Shown: piece by piece, positions 46,240-55,231 of the stretch
Layout: each line of letters begins with the position of its first letter
Position numbering within the stretch: position 1 is the stretch's first letter
Source: Enterobacteriaceae endosymbiont of Plateumaris consimilis
GTDB taxonomy: Bacteria > Pseudomonadota > Gammaproteobacteria > Enterobacterales > Enterobacteriaceae
Length of the DNA stretch: 64,000 bases
Direction: 5' to 3'
Assembly: GCF_012563145.1 (NCBI RefSeq)
Contig: NZ_CP046230.1
Location: 188,333 to 252,332 of the forward strand
Made by a program: the position numbers and the translations under genes
Notes under the pieces: model-generated
The model's input: the letters and a program-made list of their open reading frames with translations, nothing else
The model's database searches: none
What the model was told of the DNA's origin: nothing

Positions 46240-47700
46240 TCATGTTCTTTTTTTATTTTTTTCATATTTTTTTACATTTTTTTTAACTTTTAACCATCCT
46301 ATACATAATATTATTGTTAATATAAGTATACAAATTATTAAATATATACAGTTAGGATATGTAAAAAACATTGAAATTGTTACAAACATAAGAAAACATA
46401 AAGTTAACCACGAAGTAAAAGGTGCTCCAGGCATTTTAAAATTAACTTTTTTAATTTTTCCTAAATTAATAGCTTTTCTTAATTTCATTTGACAAAGAAT
46501 AATAAAAGTCCATGCAGAAATAATACCTAAAGAAGAAATACTAATCATAATCTCTAATATTTTATAAGAAAATATATAATTTAAATATACACCTATCATA
46601 TAAAATATAAGTGTTATAATTATTCCAACATAAGGAATTTTATTTTTGTTCATTTTAGTTAATATTTTGGGTGCACATCTTCTAATTGCTAAAGATCTTA
46701 AAATTCTACTTGTAGAATATAATCCTGCATTTAAGCTTGAAAAAGCTGCACTTAAAACAACAAAATTCATTATTCCAGCTATATATTTAAATCCTGTCTT
46801 ATTAAAATATGTAATAAAAGGACTTTCATAAGCTTTATATTCATTCCATGGCATTAATAAAATTAATAATAATATTGATCCTACATAAAAAATAATAATT
46901 CTAAAAATAATACTATTAATAGCTTTAGGTATTATTTTTTTAGGATTTTTACATTCTTCTGAAGCTGTACCAATTAATTCTATAGATGCAAAAGAAAATA
47001 TTACACCTTGAGTTAAAGATATTGATGTAAAAAAACCATTAGGAAAAATTTGATTATGTCCATGTAAAACAAAATAATATCCATTATGGATAATAACATT
47101 ATTATGAGAATAATATTGACTACAAAATATTATTGTACCAATTATAAGAAAAGTTATAATAGCTATAACTTTTATCATAGAAAAACAAAATTCTATTTCT
47201 GCAAACCATTTAACTCCTATAATATTAATAATTCCAATGATTACTACTGTAATTAAACCTATTGACCATTGAGGTATAAAATGTAATTTATTCCAATAAT
47301 ACATATAAATTGTTATTGCTGTTATATCAATAATACCAGTGATTATCCAATTAATAAAATACATCCAACCGCATACATATGCTGCTTTATTACCTAAAAA
47401 TTCTGAAGAATAAGAAACAAAACTTCCACTAGAAGGTCTATATAATAATAATTCTCCTAATGCTCGCATAATAAAAAAACAAAATAAACCGCATATTAAA
47501 TACATAACAATTAATCCTATTCCCATACTATGCAATCTAGAACCTGTTCCTAAAAATAAACCAGAACCAATAGCACCACCAATTGCAATCATTTGTACAT
47601 GACGATTAGTCATTACTTGATTATATTTAGTACTTTTATTAGTTGAATTATTCCTATCAGTATCTGTTTTAGTTTTAATATCCTTTTGATTTTTTATCAT
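46240..47700 (-). CDS. ansP: Amino acid permease, probably L-asparagine (AnsP-like)
   Basis: APC-superfamily transporter of the AAT family with about 12 membrane segments, 486 residues (E. coli AnsP 499). NRHVQMIAIGGAIGSGLFLG, RALGELLLYRPSSGSFVSYS, GWMYFINWIITGIIDITAI, IGVKWFAEIEF and RKAINLGKIKKVNFKMPGAP match E. coli AnsP much better than AroP, LysP or CycA as I recall them. It probably imports asparagine from the host; with dcuA it gives two potential nitrogen or C4 uptake routes. Specificity within this family can shift, so the substrate is less certain than the family. Confidence 0.83.
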   Translation of the reverse strand: MIKNQKDIKTKTDTDRNNSTNKSTKYNQVMTNRHVQMIAIGGAIGSGLFLGTGSRLHSMGIGLIVMYLICGLFCFFIMRALGELLLYRPSSGSFVSYSSEFLGNKAAYVCGWMYFINWIITGIIDITAITIYMYYWNKLHFIPQWSIGLITVVIIGIINIIGVKWFAEIEFCFSMIKVIAIITFLIIGTIIFCSQYYSHNNVIIHNGYYFVLHGHNQIFPNGFFTSISLTQGVIFSFASIELIGTASEECKNPKKIIPKAINSIIFRIIIFYVGSILLLILLMPWNEYKAYESPFITYFNKTGFKYIAGIMNFVVLSAAFSSLNAGLYSTSRILRSLAIRRCAPKILTKMNKNKIPYVGIIITLIFYMIGVYLNYIFSYKILEIMISISSLGIISAWTFIILCQMKLRKAINLGKIKKVNFKMPGAPFTSWLTLCFLMFVTISMFFTYPNCIYLIICILILTIILCIGWLKVKKNVKKYEKNKKRT

Positions 47701-48024
47701 TATTCATTCCTAATTTAATTTTGTATTTATAATTAACTGGAAAATGTCAAATAATAAAATATTAGATTTTTGTTAATCTAAAAAATTTAAATAATTATTT
47801 ATGATATTATAAATTTATAAAAATTTATAATTTTATTAAATATCATAAATTATACATAATTATATTTATATATATCTAAAAATTTTTAAAATATATTAAA
47901 AATATTTTTAAATAATATTTTTTAGAATATTATATGTACATTAATATCAATAATTAATAGTATATTATATATTAAATTATTTTTAATAAATAAGTTTTTA
48001 TAAAATATATTTTTGGAATATTAA
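47701..48024. other. Divergent intergenic region with nested inverted repeats, ansP/sucA
   Basis: 324 bases with no gene. It must hold the promoters of ansP (left) and sucA (right). Two hairpins are visible: 47762-47781 (TTAGATT/AATCTAA) and 47797-47850, with 12-bp arms ATTTATGATATT and AATATCATAAAT around further AT-rich repeats. Such repeats can arise by chance in very AT-rich DNA, although the 12-bp arms containing G and C are less likely to. No clear promoter boxes. Confidence 0.55.
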
Positions 48025-50745
48025 ATGAATAATTATGATATGAGTTCTAAAATAAATTTTTTAGATATAAATATTTTTTATATAGAAAAATTATATCAAA
48101 AATTTTTAATAGATCCTTATTCTATAGATGAATCATGGAAAAATTTTTTTCAAATATTTATAAATAACACAAATAGTAATTTTACAGATTATTTTAATAA
48201 AAAAAACATTAATAATAATTATATTCAAAATTTGTATTTAATAGAAAAAATAAATCAATTAATTAATAATTTCAGAATTTTAGGTCATTATTATTCTAAT
48301 ATAGATCCTTTAAAAATAAAGAAAAAAAAATTAAGTCATATTTTTAATTTAGAAAACTGTGGTTTTTCTAAAAAAAATTTAAATAAAAAATTTAAAATAA
48401 ATCCTTTTCTAGAAAAAATTTCAATAACCAATATTTATCATTTTTTTAAAAATATATATTGTAATTCTATTGGAATAGAATATATGCATATATATGAAAA
48501 TGAAAAAATTTGGATTCAAAATAAAATTGAAATAATAAAAAAAAATTTTTCTAATAATGAAAAAAAAGTATTTTTAGAAGAACTAATGTCTTCATTAATA
48601 TTTGAAAAATTTATAAGTAAAAAATTTCCAGGAGGAAAAAGATTTTCTCTAGAAGGATGTGATGTTTTAATTCCAATACTGAAAGAAGTAATACGTTATT
48701 CTAGTAATAATAAATATAATATAACAGAAATAATATTAAGTATGGCTCATAGAGGTAGACTAAATGTTTTAATAAATATTATGGGTAAAAAAGCCGAAGA
48801 TATTATAAATGAATTTAATAATATTATTACAAATAAATATCATTCAGATGATGTAAAATATCATTTGGGATACAATTGTAATATAAATATAAATAATAAA
48901 ATTATTAAATTAAAATTAGCTTTTAATCCATCACATTTAGAAATCATTAATTCTGTTATTATGGGTATAACTAGAGCAAAAAATGATTTATCAAAAGAAA
49001 AAAAACAAAATAAAAAAATATTACCTATCAATATACATGGTGATTCTTCTATTGTAGGACAAGGAGTTATACAAGAAATTTTAAATATGTCTAATACAAG
49101 AGGATATAATATTAATGGAACTATTCATATTATTATTAATAATCAAATAGGATTTACAACTTCAAATATTAAAGATTCTAGATCTAGTTATTATTGTAGT
49201 GATATAGCAAAAATGATTCAGTCTCCTATTTTTCATGTAAATGCTGATAATATAGAAGATGTAATTTTTGTATTACGTGTAGCTATTGATTTTAGAAATA
49301 AATTCAATCGAGATGTTTTTATAGATTTAGTTTCTTATAGAAGATATGGACATAATGAATCTGATGATCCTTATATTACACAACCAATTATGTATAATAT
49401 AATAAAAAACCATCCAACAATTCAAGAATTATATTCTTCTAAATTAATTAGAGATAAAATAATAAATAAACAATATTATTTAGATTTAGAAAAAAAATAT
49501 TATAATTTACTTAATAATGGTGATTATCTAACAAAAACTTTTTTAATTAAAAAACATAATCATAAATTAATTAGTCAAAAGATTACTAATGAAGATTATC
49601 TAAAAAATTTAATTATTAAAATTAGTACTATTCCTAAAAATTTTAATGCTCATCCTAGAGTAGTAAAAATTTTTTCTGAGAGAATGAATATAGTAAATAT
49701 AAAAAAAATTGATTGGGGAACAGCAGAAAATTTAGCCTATGCTCATATTTTAAATCATGGTATTTCATGTCGTTTAACTGGACAAGATGTAAAAAGAGGT
49801 ACTTTTTCACATAGACATGCTGTTATATATGATCAATTGAATGGGAGTGCTTATTGTCCTTTAAAAAATATTAAATTAAATCAAGGAATATTTTATATTT
49901 ACAATTCTGTTTTATCAGAAGAAGCTGTTTTAGGATTTGAATATGGTTATTCTATGAATTACTCAAATATATTAACAATTTGGGAAAGTCAATTTGGAGA
50001 TTTTGCTAATGGAGCTCAAATTATTATAGATCAATTCATAAGTTCAGGAGAAAAAAAATGGAATTATAAATCTAATTTAATTCTTATGTTACCTCATGGT
50101 TATGATGGTCAAGGTCCTGAACATTCTTCTGCTAGAATAGAAAGATATTTACAATTAAGTGCAGAAAATAATATAAAAATTTGTATACCAACTAATTCAT
50201 CACAAATATATCATTTATTATGTAAACAAGCATTCAATATAAATAAAAAACCACTTATTATTATTTCTCCAAAATCTCTTTTAAGATATAATTTGGCTAA
50301 ATCTACTCTAAATGATTTAATAAATAAAAAATTTTTTTCTGTTATAGATGAAAACAACATTGATATTGATATCTTAAATATTCAACGTATTATTTTTTGT
50401 TCAGGAAAAATATATTATGATTTATTAAACTATAAAAATAATATAAAAAACAATAATATATTCATTATTAGAATTGAACAATTATATCCATTACCATTAA
50501 ATAATTTAAGTAAAATTTTTAAAAAATATAAAACAATCAATAGTTTTATTTGGTGTCAAGAAGAACCTAAAAATCAAGGAGCTTGGAACTATATTCAGTA
50601 TAATTTTCAAAAAAATTTTTTTTGTAAAATTAAATATATAGGTAGAACTGAATCTTCTTCGCCAGCTACAGGTTACTTATCTATTCATAAACAAGAACAA
50701 CAACAAATATTATACTCAGCATTTAATACTAATAAAATTTTATGA
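48025..50745 (+). CDS. sucA: 2-oxoglutarate dehydrogenase E1
   Basis: Thiamine-diphosphate E1 subunit that decarboxylates 2-oxoglutarate in the complex giving succinyl-CoA. It has 906 residues (E. coli 933). The N-terminal E2-docking stretch (ESWKNFF) is kept; the central ThDP site has HGDSSIVGQGVIQE, and SYRRYGHNESDDP, GTFSHRHAV and LPHGYDGQGPEHSSAR are conserved. It is followed 37 bases later by sucB. Succinyl-CoA is needed for the succinylase route to DAP and lysine. Confidence 0.97.
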   Translation: MNNYDMSSKINFLDINIFYIEKLYQKFLIDPYSIDESWKNFFQIFINNTNSNFTDYFNKKNINNNYIQNLYLIEKINQLINNFRILGHYYSNIDPLKIKKKKLSHIFNLENCGFSKKNLNKKFKINPFLEKISITNIYHFFKNIYCNSIGIEYMHIYENEKIWIQNKIEIIKKNFSNNEKKVFLEELMSSLIFEKFISKKFPGGKRFSLEGCDVLIPILKEVIRYSSNNKYNITEIILSMAHRGRLNVLINIMGKKAEDIINEFNNIITNKYHSDDVKYHLGYNCNININNKIIKLKLAFNPSHLEIINSVIMGITRAKNDLSKEKKQNKKILPINIHGDSSIVGQGVIQEILNMSNTRGYNINGTIHIIINNQIGFTTSNIKDSRSSYYCSDIAKMIQSPIFHVNADNIEDVIFVLRVAIDFRNKFNRDVFIDLVSYRRYGHNESDDPYITQPIMYNIIKNHPTIQELYSSKLIRDKIINKQYYLDLEKKYYNLLNNGDYLTKTFLIKKHNHKLISQKITNEDYLKNLIIKISTIPKNFNAHPRVVKIFSERMNIVNIKKIDWGTAENLAYAHILNHGISCRLTGQDVKRGTFSHRHAVIYDQLNGSAYCPLKNIKLNQGIFYIYNSVLSEEAVLGFEYGYSMNYSNILTIWESQFGDFANGAQIIIDQFISSGEKKWNYKSNLILMLPHGYDGQGPEHSSARIERYLQLSAENNIKICIPTNSSQIYHLLCKQAFNINKKPLIIISPKSLLRYNLAKSTLNDLINKKFFSVIDENNIDIDILNIQRIIFCSGKIYYDLLNYKNNIKNNNIFIIRIEQLYPLPLNNLSKIFKKYKTINSFIWCQEEPKNQGAWNYIQYNFQKNFFCKIKYIGRTESSSPATGYLSIHKQEQQQILYSAFNTNKIL

Positions 50746-50782
50746 TAAATAAAATTTTAAAAAAATTAGGAAAATGTAATAT

Positions 50783-51964
50783 ATGAATATTATTAATATT
50801 ATTGTTCCAGAATTACCAGAATCAGTTAATAATGCTATTATAGTTCAGTGGCATAAAAAACCCGGAGACAAAATATATCTTGATGATATTCTTGTAGAGT
50901 TAGAAACTGATAAGGTAGTATTAGAAATACCTGCTACTGCAAATGGTATTTTAAACAGTATTTTAGTGGATACTGGTAATATAGTAGAATCTCAACAAAT
51001 TATAGGAACAATAAATTTAAAAAAAGATTTAGATAAAAATATTATATTAAATACAACAAATAATGAAAATAAAAAATTTAAAAAACAATTAAATAATTTT
51101 AAACAAAATAATTTTACAGATAAAAAAATTAATGATTTTAGTCCATCTATTCGTAAAAAAATTAAAACAAATAATATTACTATAGAACAAATAAATAATT
51201 TTAATAATTTAAATATAAATAAAATAAAAAATTTTCATAAAAAAGAAAAAAATAACTTATTAATTAATAATTATAAACGTGTTAAAATGACACCAATTAG
51301 AAAACATATTGCTAAAAGATTAATGGAATCAAAAAATAATTCTGTTATGTTAACTACTTTTAATGAAGTTAATATGCAAGAAATTATTAATATAAAACAT
51401 AAATATAGTGAACTTTTTAAAAAAAAATATGAAATTAAACTAGGTTTGACCTCTTTTCATGTAAAAGCTGTTTCTCAAGCACTTAAATATTTTCCTAAAC
51501 TTAATGCTTTTATAGATGGAGAAGATATCATTTATAATGATATATATAATATTAATATTGCATTATCTACAGAAAGAGGTTTATTAGCTCCTGTTATAAA
51601 AAACACCAACAATTTATCTTTAGTTGAAATTGAAAAAAAAATAAAAAAATTAGTTATTAAAGGAAACACAAATAAATTATCTGTTGATGATTTATCTAGT
51701 GGTAATTTTACAATTACTAATGGAGGAATTTTTGGTTCTCTTATGTCTACACCTATTATAAATCCTCCTCAAAGTGCTATATTAGGAATACATGCGATTA
51801 ATAATCGACCATTTGTATTAAATAATAAAATCAGTATTGTACCAATAATGTATTTAGCATTATCATACGATCATCGTTTAATAGATGGAAAAGATTCAAT
51901 AAAATTTTTGTTTTTAATAAAACAATTATTAGAAGATCCATTACGTTTATTATTAAATATTTAA
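50783..51964 (+). CDS. sucB: Dihydrolipoyl succinyltransferase (E2) with reduced E3-binding domain
   Basis: E2 core of the 2-oxoglutarate dehydrogenase complex. It has 393 residues (E. coli 405). The single lipoyl domain has the lipoylated K44 in [11 protein letters not shown]. The catalytic domain ends with [12 protein letters not shown]. In between, the peripheral subunit-binding domain starts normally ([14 protein letters not shown]), but its conserved GTGxGGRLTREDV part is replaced by an Asn/Ile/Lys-rich stretch. Binding to Lpd may therefore be altered. sucC and sucD, which follow in E. coli, are gone. Confidence 0.95.
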   Translation: MNIINIIVPELPESVNNAIIVQWHKKPGDKIYLDDILVELETDKVVLEIPATANGILNSILVDTGNIVESQQIIGTINLKKDLDKNIILNTTNNENKKFKKQLNNFKQNNFTDKKINDFSPSIRKKIKTNNITIEQINNFNNLNINKIKNFHKKEKNNLLINNYKRVKMTPIRKHIAKRLMESKNNSVMLTTFNEVNMQEIINIKHKYSELFKKKYEIKLGLTSFHVKAVSQALKYFPKLNAFIDGEDIIYNDIYNINIALSTERGLLAPVIKNTNNLSLVEIEKKIKKLVIKGNTNKLSVDDLSSGNFTITNGGIFGSLMSTPIINPPQSAILGIHAINNRPFVLNNKISIVPIMYLALSYDHRLIDGKDSIKFLFLIKQLLEDPLRLLLNI

Positions 51965-52165
51965 ATTAATCACATTTGTAATTAAAAATTTAATTTTAAT
52001 ATTATATAAATATATATAATTATATTAAATAAAAATTATTATAATTTTTATTATTAAATATGATTTTAAATTTAATTTAAGATAATATATATTATTATAC
52101 AATTATATCGTATTCTACATAAATAATTTTATTATATAAATCAGATTAGTAGTTAAGGATTAATA

Positions 52166-53728
52166 ATGTTAAATGTTATTGAATTATCAAGATTACAATT
52201 TGCATTAACAGCAATGTATCATTTTATATTTGTTCCTTTAACATTAGGTATGTCTTTTTTATTAGCTATTATGGAAACATTATATGTTTTATCTGGAAAT
52301 ATAATATATAAAGACATGACACAATTTTGGGGAAAATTATTTGGTATAAATTTTGCTTTAGGAGTAGCTACTGGATTAACAATGGAATTCCAATTCGGAA
52401 CAAATTGGTCGTATTATTCTCATTATGTAGGAGATATTTTTGGAGCTCCATTAGCAATTGAAGGATTAATGGCTTTTTTTTTAGAATCAACTTTTGTTGG
52501 TTTATTTTTTTTAGGATGGCATCATTTAAACAAAATTCAACATATGGTTGTCACTTGGTTAGTAGCAATTGGTTCTAATTTTTCTGCTTTATGGATTCTT
52601 ATAGCTAATGCATGGATGCAAAATCCAATAGCTTCTCATTTTAATTATAAAAATATGAGAATGGAAATGGATAATTTTTGGAATTTAATTTTTAATCCTG
52701 TAGCTCAAGTAAAATTTGTACATACTGTTTCAGCTGGATATACAACTGGAGCAATATTTATAATAGGTATTAGTGCTTATTATCTTTTAAAAAAAAGAGA
52801 TATTATATTTGCAAAAAAATCAATAATTATTGCTTCTAGTTTTGGTTTAGCTTCTATTTTTTCTGTTATAGTTCTTGGTGATGAATCAGGATATCAAATG
52901 GGAGAAGTACAAAAAACCAAACTTGCAGCTATTGAAGCAGAATGGGAAACACAAAAACCACCAGCATCATTTACAATTATAGGTTTTCCTAATCAGAAAC
53001 ATCAATTGAATAAATATTCTATAGAAATTCCTTATGTATTAGGTTTAATAGCTACTAGATCTATGAATACTCCTATTTTGGGGATTAAAGATTTAATTAA
53101 AAATCATGAATTAAAAATTCATAATGGTTTAAAAGCATTAATTATTCTCGAAAAAATACAAAATGGTACAGCTAATGATAGTAATATAAATTATTTTAAT
53201 CAAATTAAAAGAGATTTAGGATATGGTTTTTTAGTTAAACAATATACTAATGATATAAATCATATAAATATAAGTCAAATTAAAAAAATAGCTACAAATA
53301 CTATTCCATTAGTAGCACCTCTGTTTTTTGCTTTTAGAATTATGGTTGCTTCTAGCATTATTTTGTTAATCACTATTATTTTAGTATTTATTAATATATT
53401 AAATAATAAATTAGTAAATAAAAAATATTTATTAAAATTTTGTTTATATATAATTCCATTACCTTGGATTGCATCTGAGTCAGGATGGTTTGTTTCAGAA
53501 TATGGTAGACAACCGTGGGCAATAGGTGAAATATTACCTACATTTATGGCTGGGTCATCAATTAAAATGATAGATGTTTTATTTTCTATAATTATAATTC
53601 TTATTTTTTATACAATATTATTATTAATTGAGTTATATTTAATGTTTAAAATTTCTCGTATTGGACCTAGTAATTTAAATACTGGAAGATATTATTTTGA
53701 AAAAAAATTTTTTTCTAATCAATTATAA
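52166..53728 (+). CDS. cydA: Cytochrome bd-I ubiquinol oxidase subunit I
   Basis: Quinol-oxidising, haem-bearing subunit of the high-affinity terminal oxidase. It has 520 residues (E. coli 522). Haem ligand H19 lies in MYHFIFVPL and the second His in VKFVHTVSAGY. The Q-loop sequence GDESGYQMGEVQKTKLAAIEAEWETQ is almost unchanged from E. coli. About nine membrane helices. First gene of cydABX, 201 bases after sucB, as in E. coli once sucCD and mngAB are removed. Cytochrome bd suits low-oxygen host cells. Confidence 0.98.
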   Translation: MLNVIELSRLQFALTAMYHFIFVPLTLGMSFLLAIMETLYVLSGNIIYKDMTQFWGKLFGINFALGVATGLTMEFQFGTNWSYYSHYVGDIFGAPLAIEGLMAFFLESTFVGLFFLGWHHLNKIQHMVVTWLVAIGSNFSALWILIANAWMQNPIASHFNYKNMRMEMDNFWNLIFNPVAQVKFVHTVSAGYTTGAIFIIGISAYYLLKKRDIIFAKKSIIIASSFGLASIFSVIVLGDESGYQMGEVQKTKLAAIEAEWETQKPPASFTIIGFPNQKHQLNKYSIEIPYVLGLIATRSMNTPILGIKDLIKNHELKIHNGLKALIILEKIQNGTANDSNINYFNQIKRDLGYGFLVKQYTNDINHINISQIKKIATNTIPLVAPLFFAFRIMVASSIILLITIILVFINILNNKLVNKKYLLKFCLYIIPLPWIASESGWFVSEYGRQPWAIGEILPTFMAGSSIKMIDVLFSIIIILIFYTILLLIELYLMFKISRIGPSNLNTGRYYFEKKFFSNQL

Positions 53729-53780
53729 TTTTTATATAAATAATTTATATAAAAATATATACTATAGTAGGTTATTTTAA

Positions 53781-54920
53781 ATGTTAGATTATAATATTTT
53801 ATGTATAATTTGGTGGTTTTTAATTGGAATATTAGTTATTGGTTTTCTTATTACTGATGGTTTAGATATGGGAGTAGGGATTTTATTATTTATAATAGGT
53901 AAAAACAATCTTGAAAGACGAATGATGATTAATAGTATTGCTCCTCACTGGGATGGTAATCAAGTTTGGTTAATAACAGTAGGAGGTGCATTATTTGCAG
54001 CTTGGCCTATTGTTTATGCTACACTTTTTTCTAGTTTTTACATAGTAATGATAATTATGTTATTGTCGTTATTTTTACGTCCTGTTGGTTTTGAATATCG
54101 TTCTAAAATAAAAAATAATAAATGGCAGAATATATGTGATATATTAATTTCTATAGGAAGTATTGTTCCACCTTTTATAATAGGAATAGCTATGGGAAAT
54201 TTGTTAAAAGGTATTCCTTTTTATATTGATAAATATTTTTATATCCATTCTACATTAAATTTTTTAAATTTATTTAATATATTTAGTATAATAATTAGTA
54301 TAACTAGTCTTACTATGTTTATTAATCAAGCATCTACTTATTTACAATTGAGGATAAATGATAAATATATTAGTTATAAAGCTTATATTATCACGCAAAT
54401 ATCATCAATAATATTAATTATTTTTTTTATATTATCTTTTATAAATACAATATTTTACATTAAAGGATATAAATTTAATTTATTAATTATAAATAATATT
54501 ATGGATTTAAATAAAAAAGAAATTTTACATACATATGGTTCTTGGTTTTCTAATTTTCAAACACATCATTATTTATTAATAATACCATTAATATGTTTAA
54601 TATTACCAATTGGTACAATAATATATTCACAATTTAAAAATAAAATAATGACTTTTATTTGTTCTTCATTGACTATAACATTTGTTGTATTTACTATAGG
54701 AATCACAATGTTTCCTTTTATTGTACCTTCTAGTATTATACCATCACATAGTCTTACTATGTGGAATGCAGCATCAAGTAAACTTACATTAAGTGTAATG
54801 TTATATGCAGCTATTATTTTTGTACCTATTGTTTTAAGTTATACTATTTGGTGTTATAAAAAAATGTTCTTTCTTATAACTAAAGAAGAAATTAAAAAAA
54901 ATACAAATAATTATTATTAA
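53781..54920 (+). CDS. cydB: Cytochrome bd-I ubiquinol oxidase subunit II
   Basis: Membrane partner of CydA, 379 residues as in E. coli, with about eight to nine membrane helices. The N-terminal WWFLIGILVIGFLITDGLDMGVG and SIAPHWDGNQVWLITVGGALFAAWP blocks and the C-terminal TMFPFIVPSSIIPSHSLTMWNA block are conserved. It is separated from cydA by 52 bases and followed by cydX. Confidence 0.98.
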   Translation: MLDYNILCIIWWFLIGILVIGFLITDGLDMGVGILLFIIGKNNLERRMMINSIAPHWDGNQVWLITVGGALFAAWPIVYATLFSSFYIVMIIMLLSLFLRPVGFEYRSKIKNNKWQNICDILISIGSIVPPFIIGIAMGNLLKGIPFYIDKYFYIHSTLNFLNLFNIFSIIISITSLTMFINQASTYLQLRINDKYISYKAYIITQISSIILIIFFILSFINTIFYIKGYKFNLLIINNIMDLNKKEILHTYGSWFSNFQTHHYLLIIPLICLILPIGTIIYSQFKNKIMTFICSSLTITFVVFTIGITMFPFIVPSSIIPSHSLTMWNAASSKLTLSVMLYAAIIFVPIVLSYTIWCYKKMFFLITKEEIKKNTNNYY

Positions 54921-54944
54921 ATAATAATTACAATGGTGATTAAT

Positions 54945-55034
54945 ATGTGGTATTTTACATGGTTTGTAGGTGTTTTATTAGCATGTTTTTTTAGTATCAT
55001 AATTTCACTTACTATAGAATATAAAGAAAAATAA
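54945..55034 (+). CDS. cydX: Cytochrome bd-I small subunit CydX
   Basis: A 29-residue single-helix peptide, MWYFTWFVGVLLACFFSI and on to EYKEK, right after cydB. E. coli CydX begins MWYFAWILGTLLACSFGV, so 11 of the first 15 residues match. It stabilises the CydAB haems. An in-frame ATG 12 bases earlier (54933) is possible, but MWYF is the family's start and GGTGAT lies before it as a ribosome-binding site. The C-terminal tail is shorter than in E. coli (37). Confidence 0.92.
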   Translation: MWYFTWFVGVLLACFFSIIISLTIEYKEK

Positions 55035-55231
55035 AAAATAATATATATTTAATAAAATTATACAAAATATTAATATTTATTTTTAGATAGTTTTTTTTAC
55101 ATATAATAATATGTTATTATTTAAACATATATTTAATACTAATTATTATTAGTAATAATAAATTAAATATTTAGTTAAATAATAATATTTTTATATATAA
55201 TATATTTAAATCAACTTTTTGAAAATAAAGA

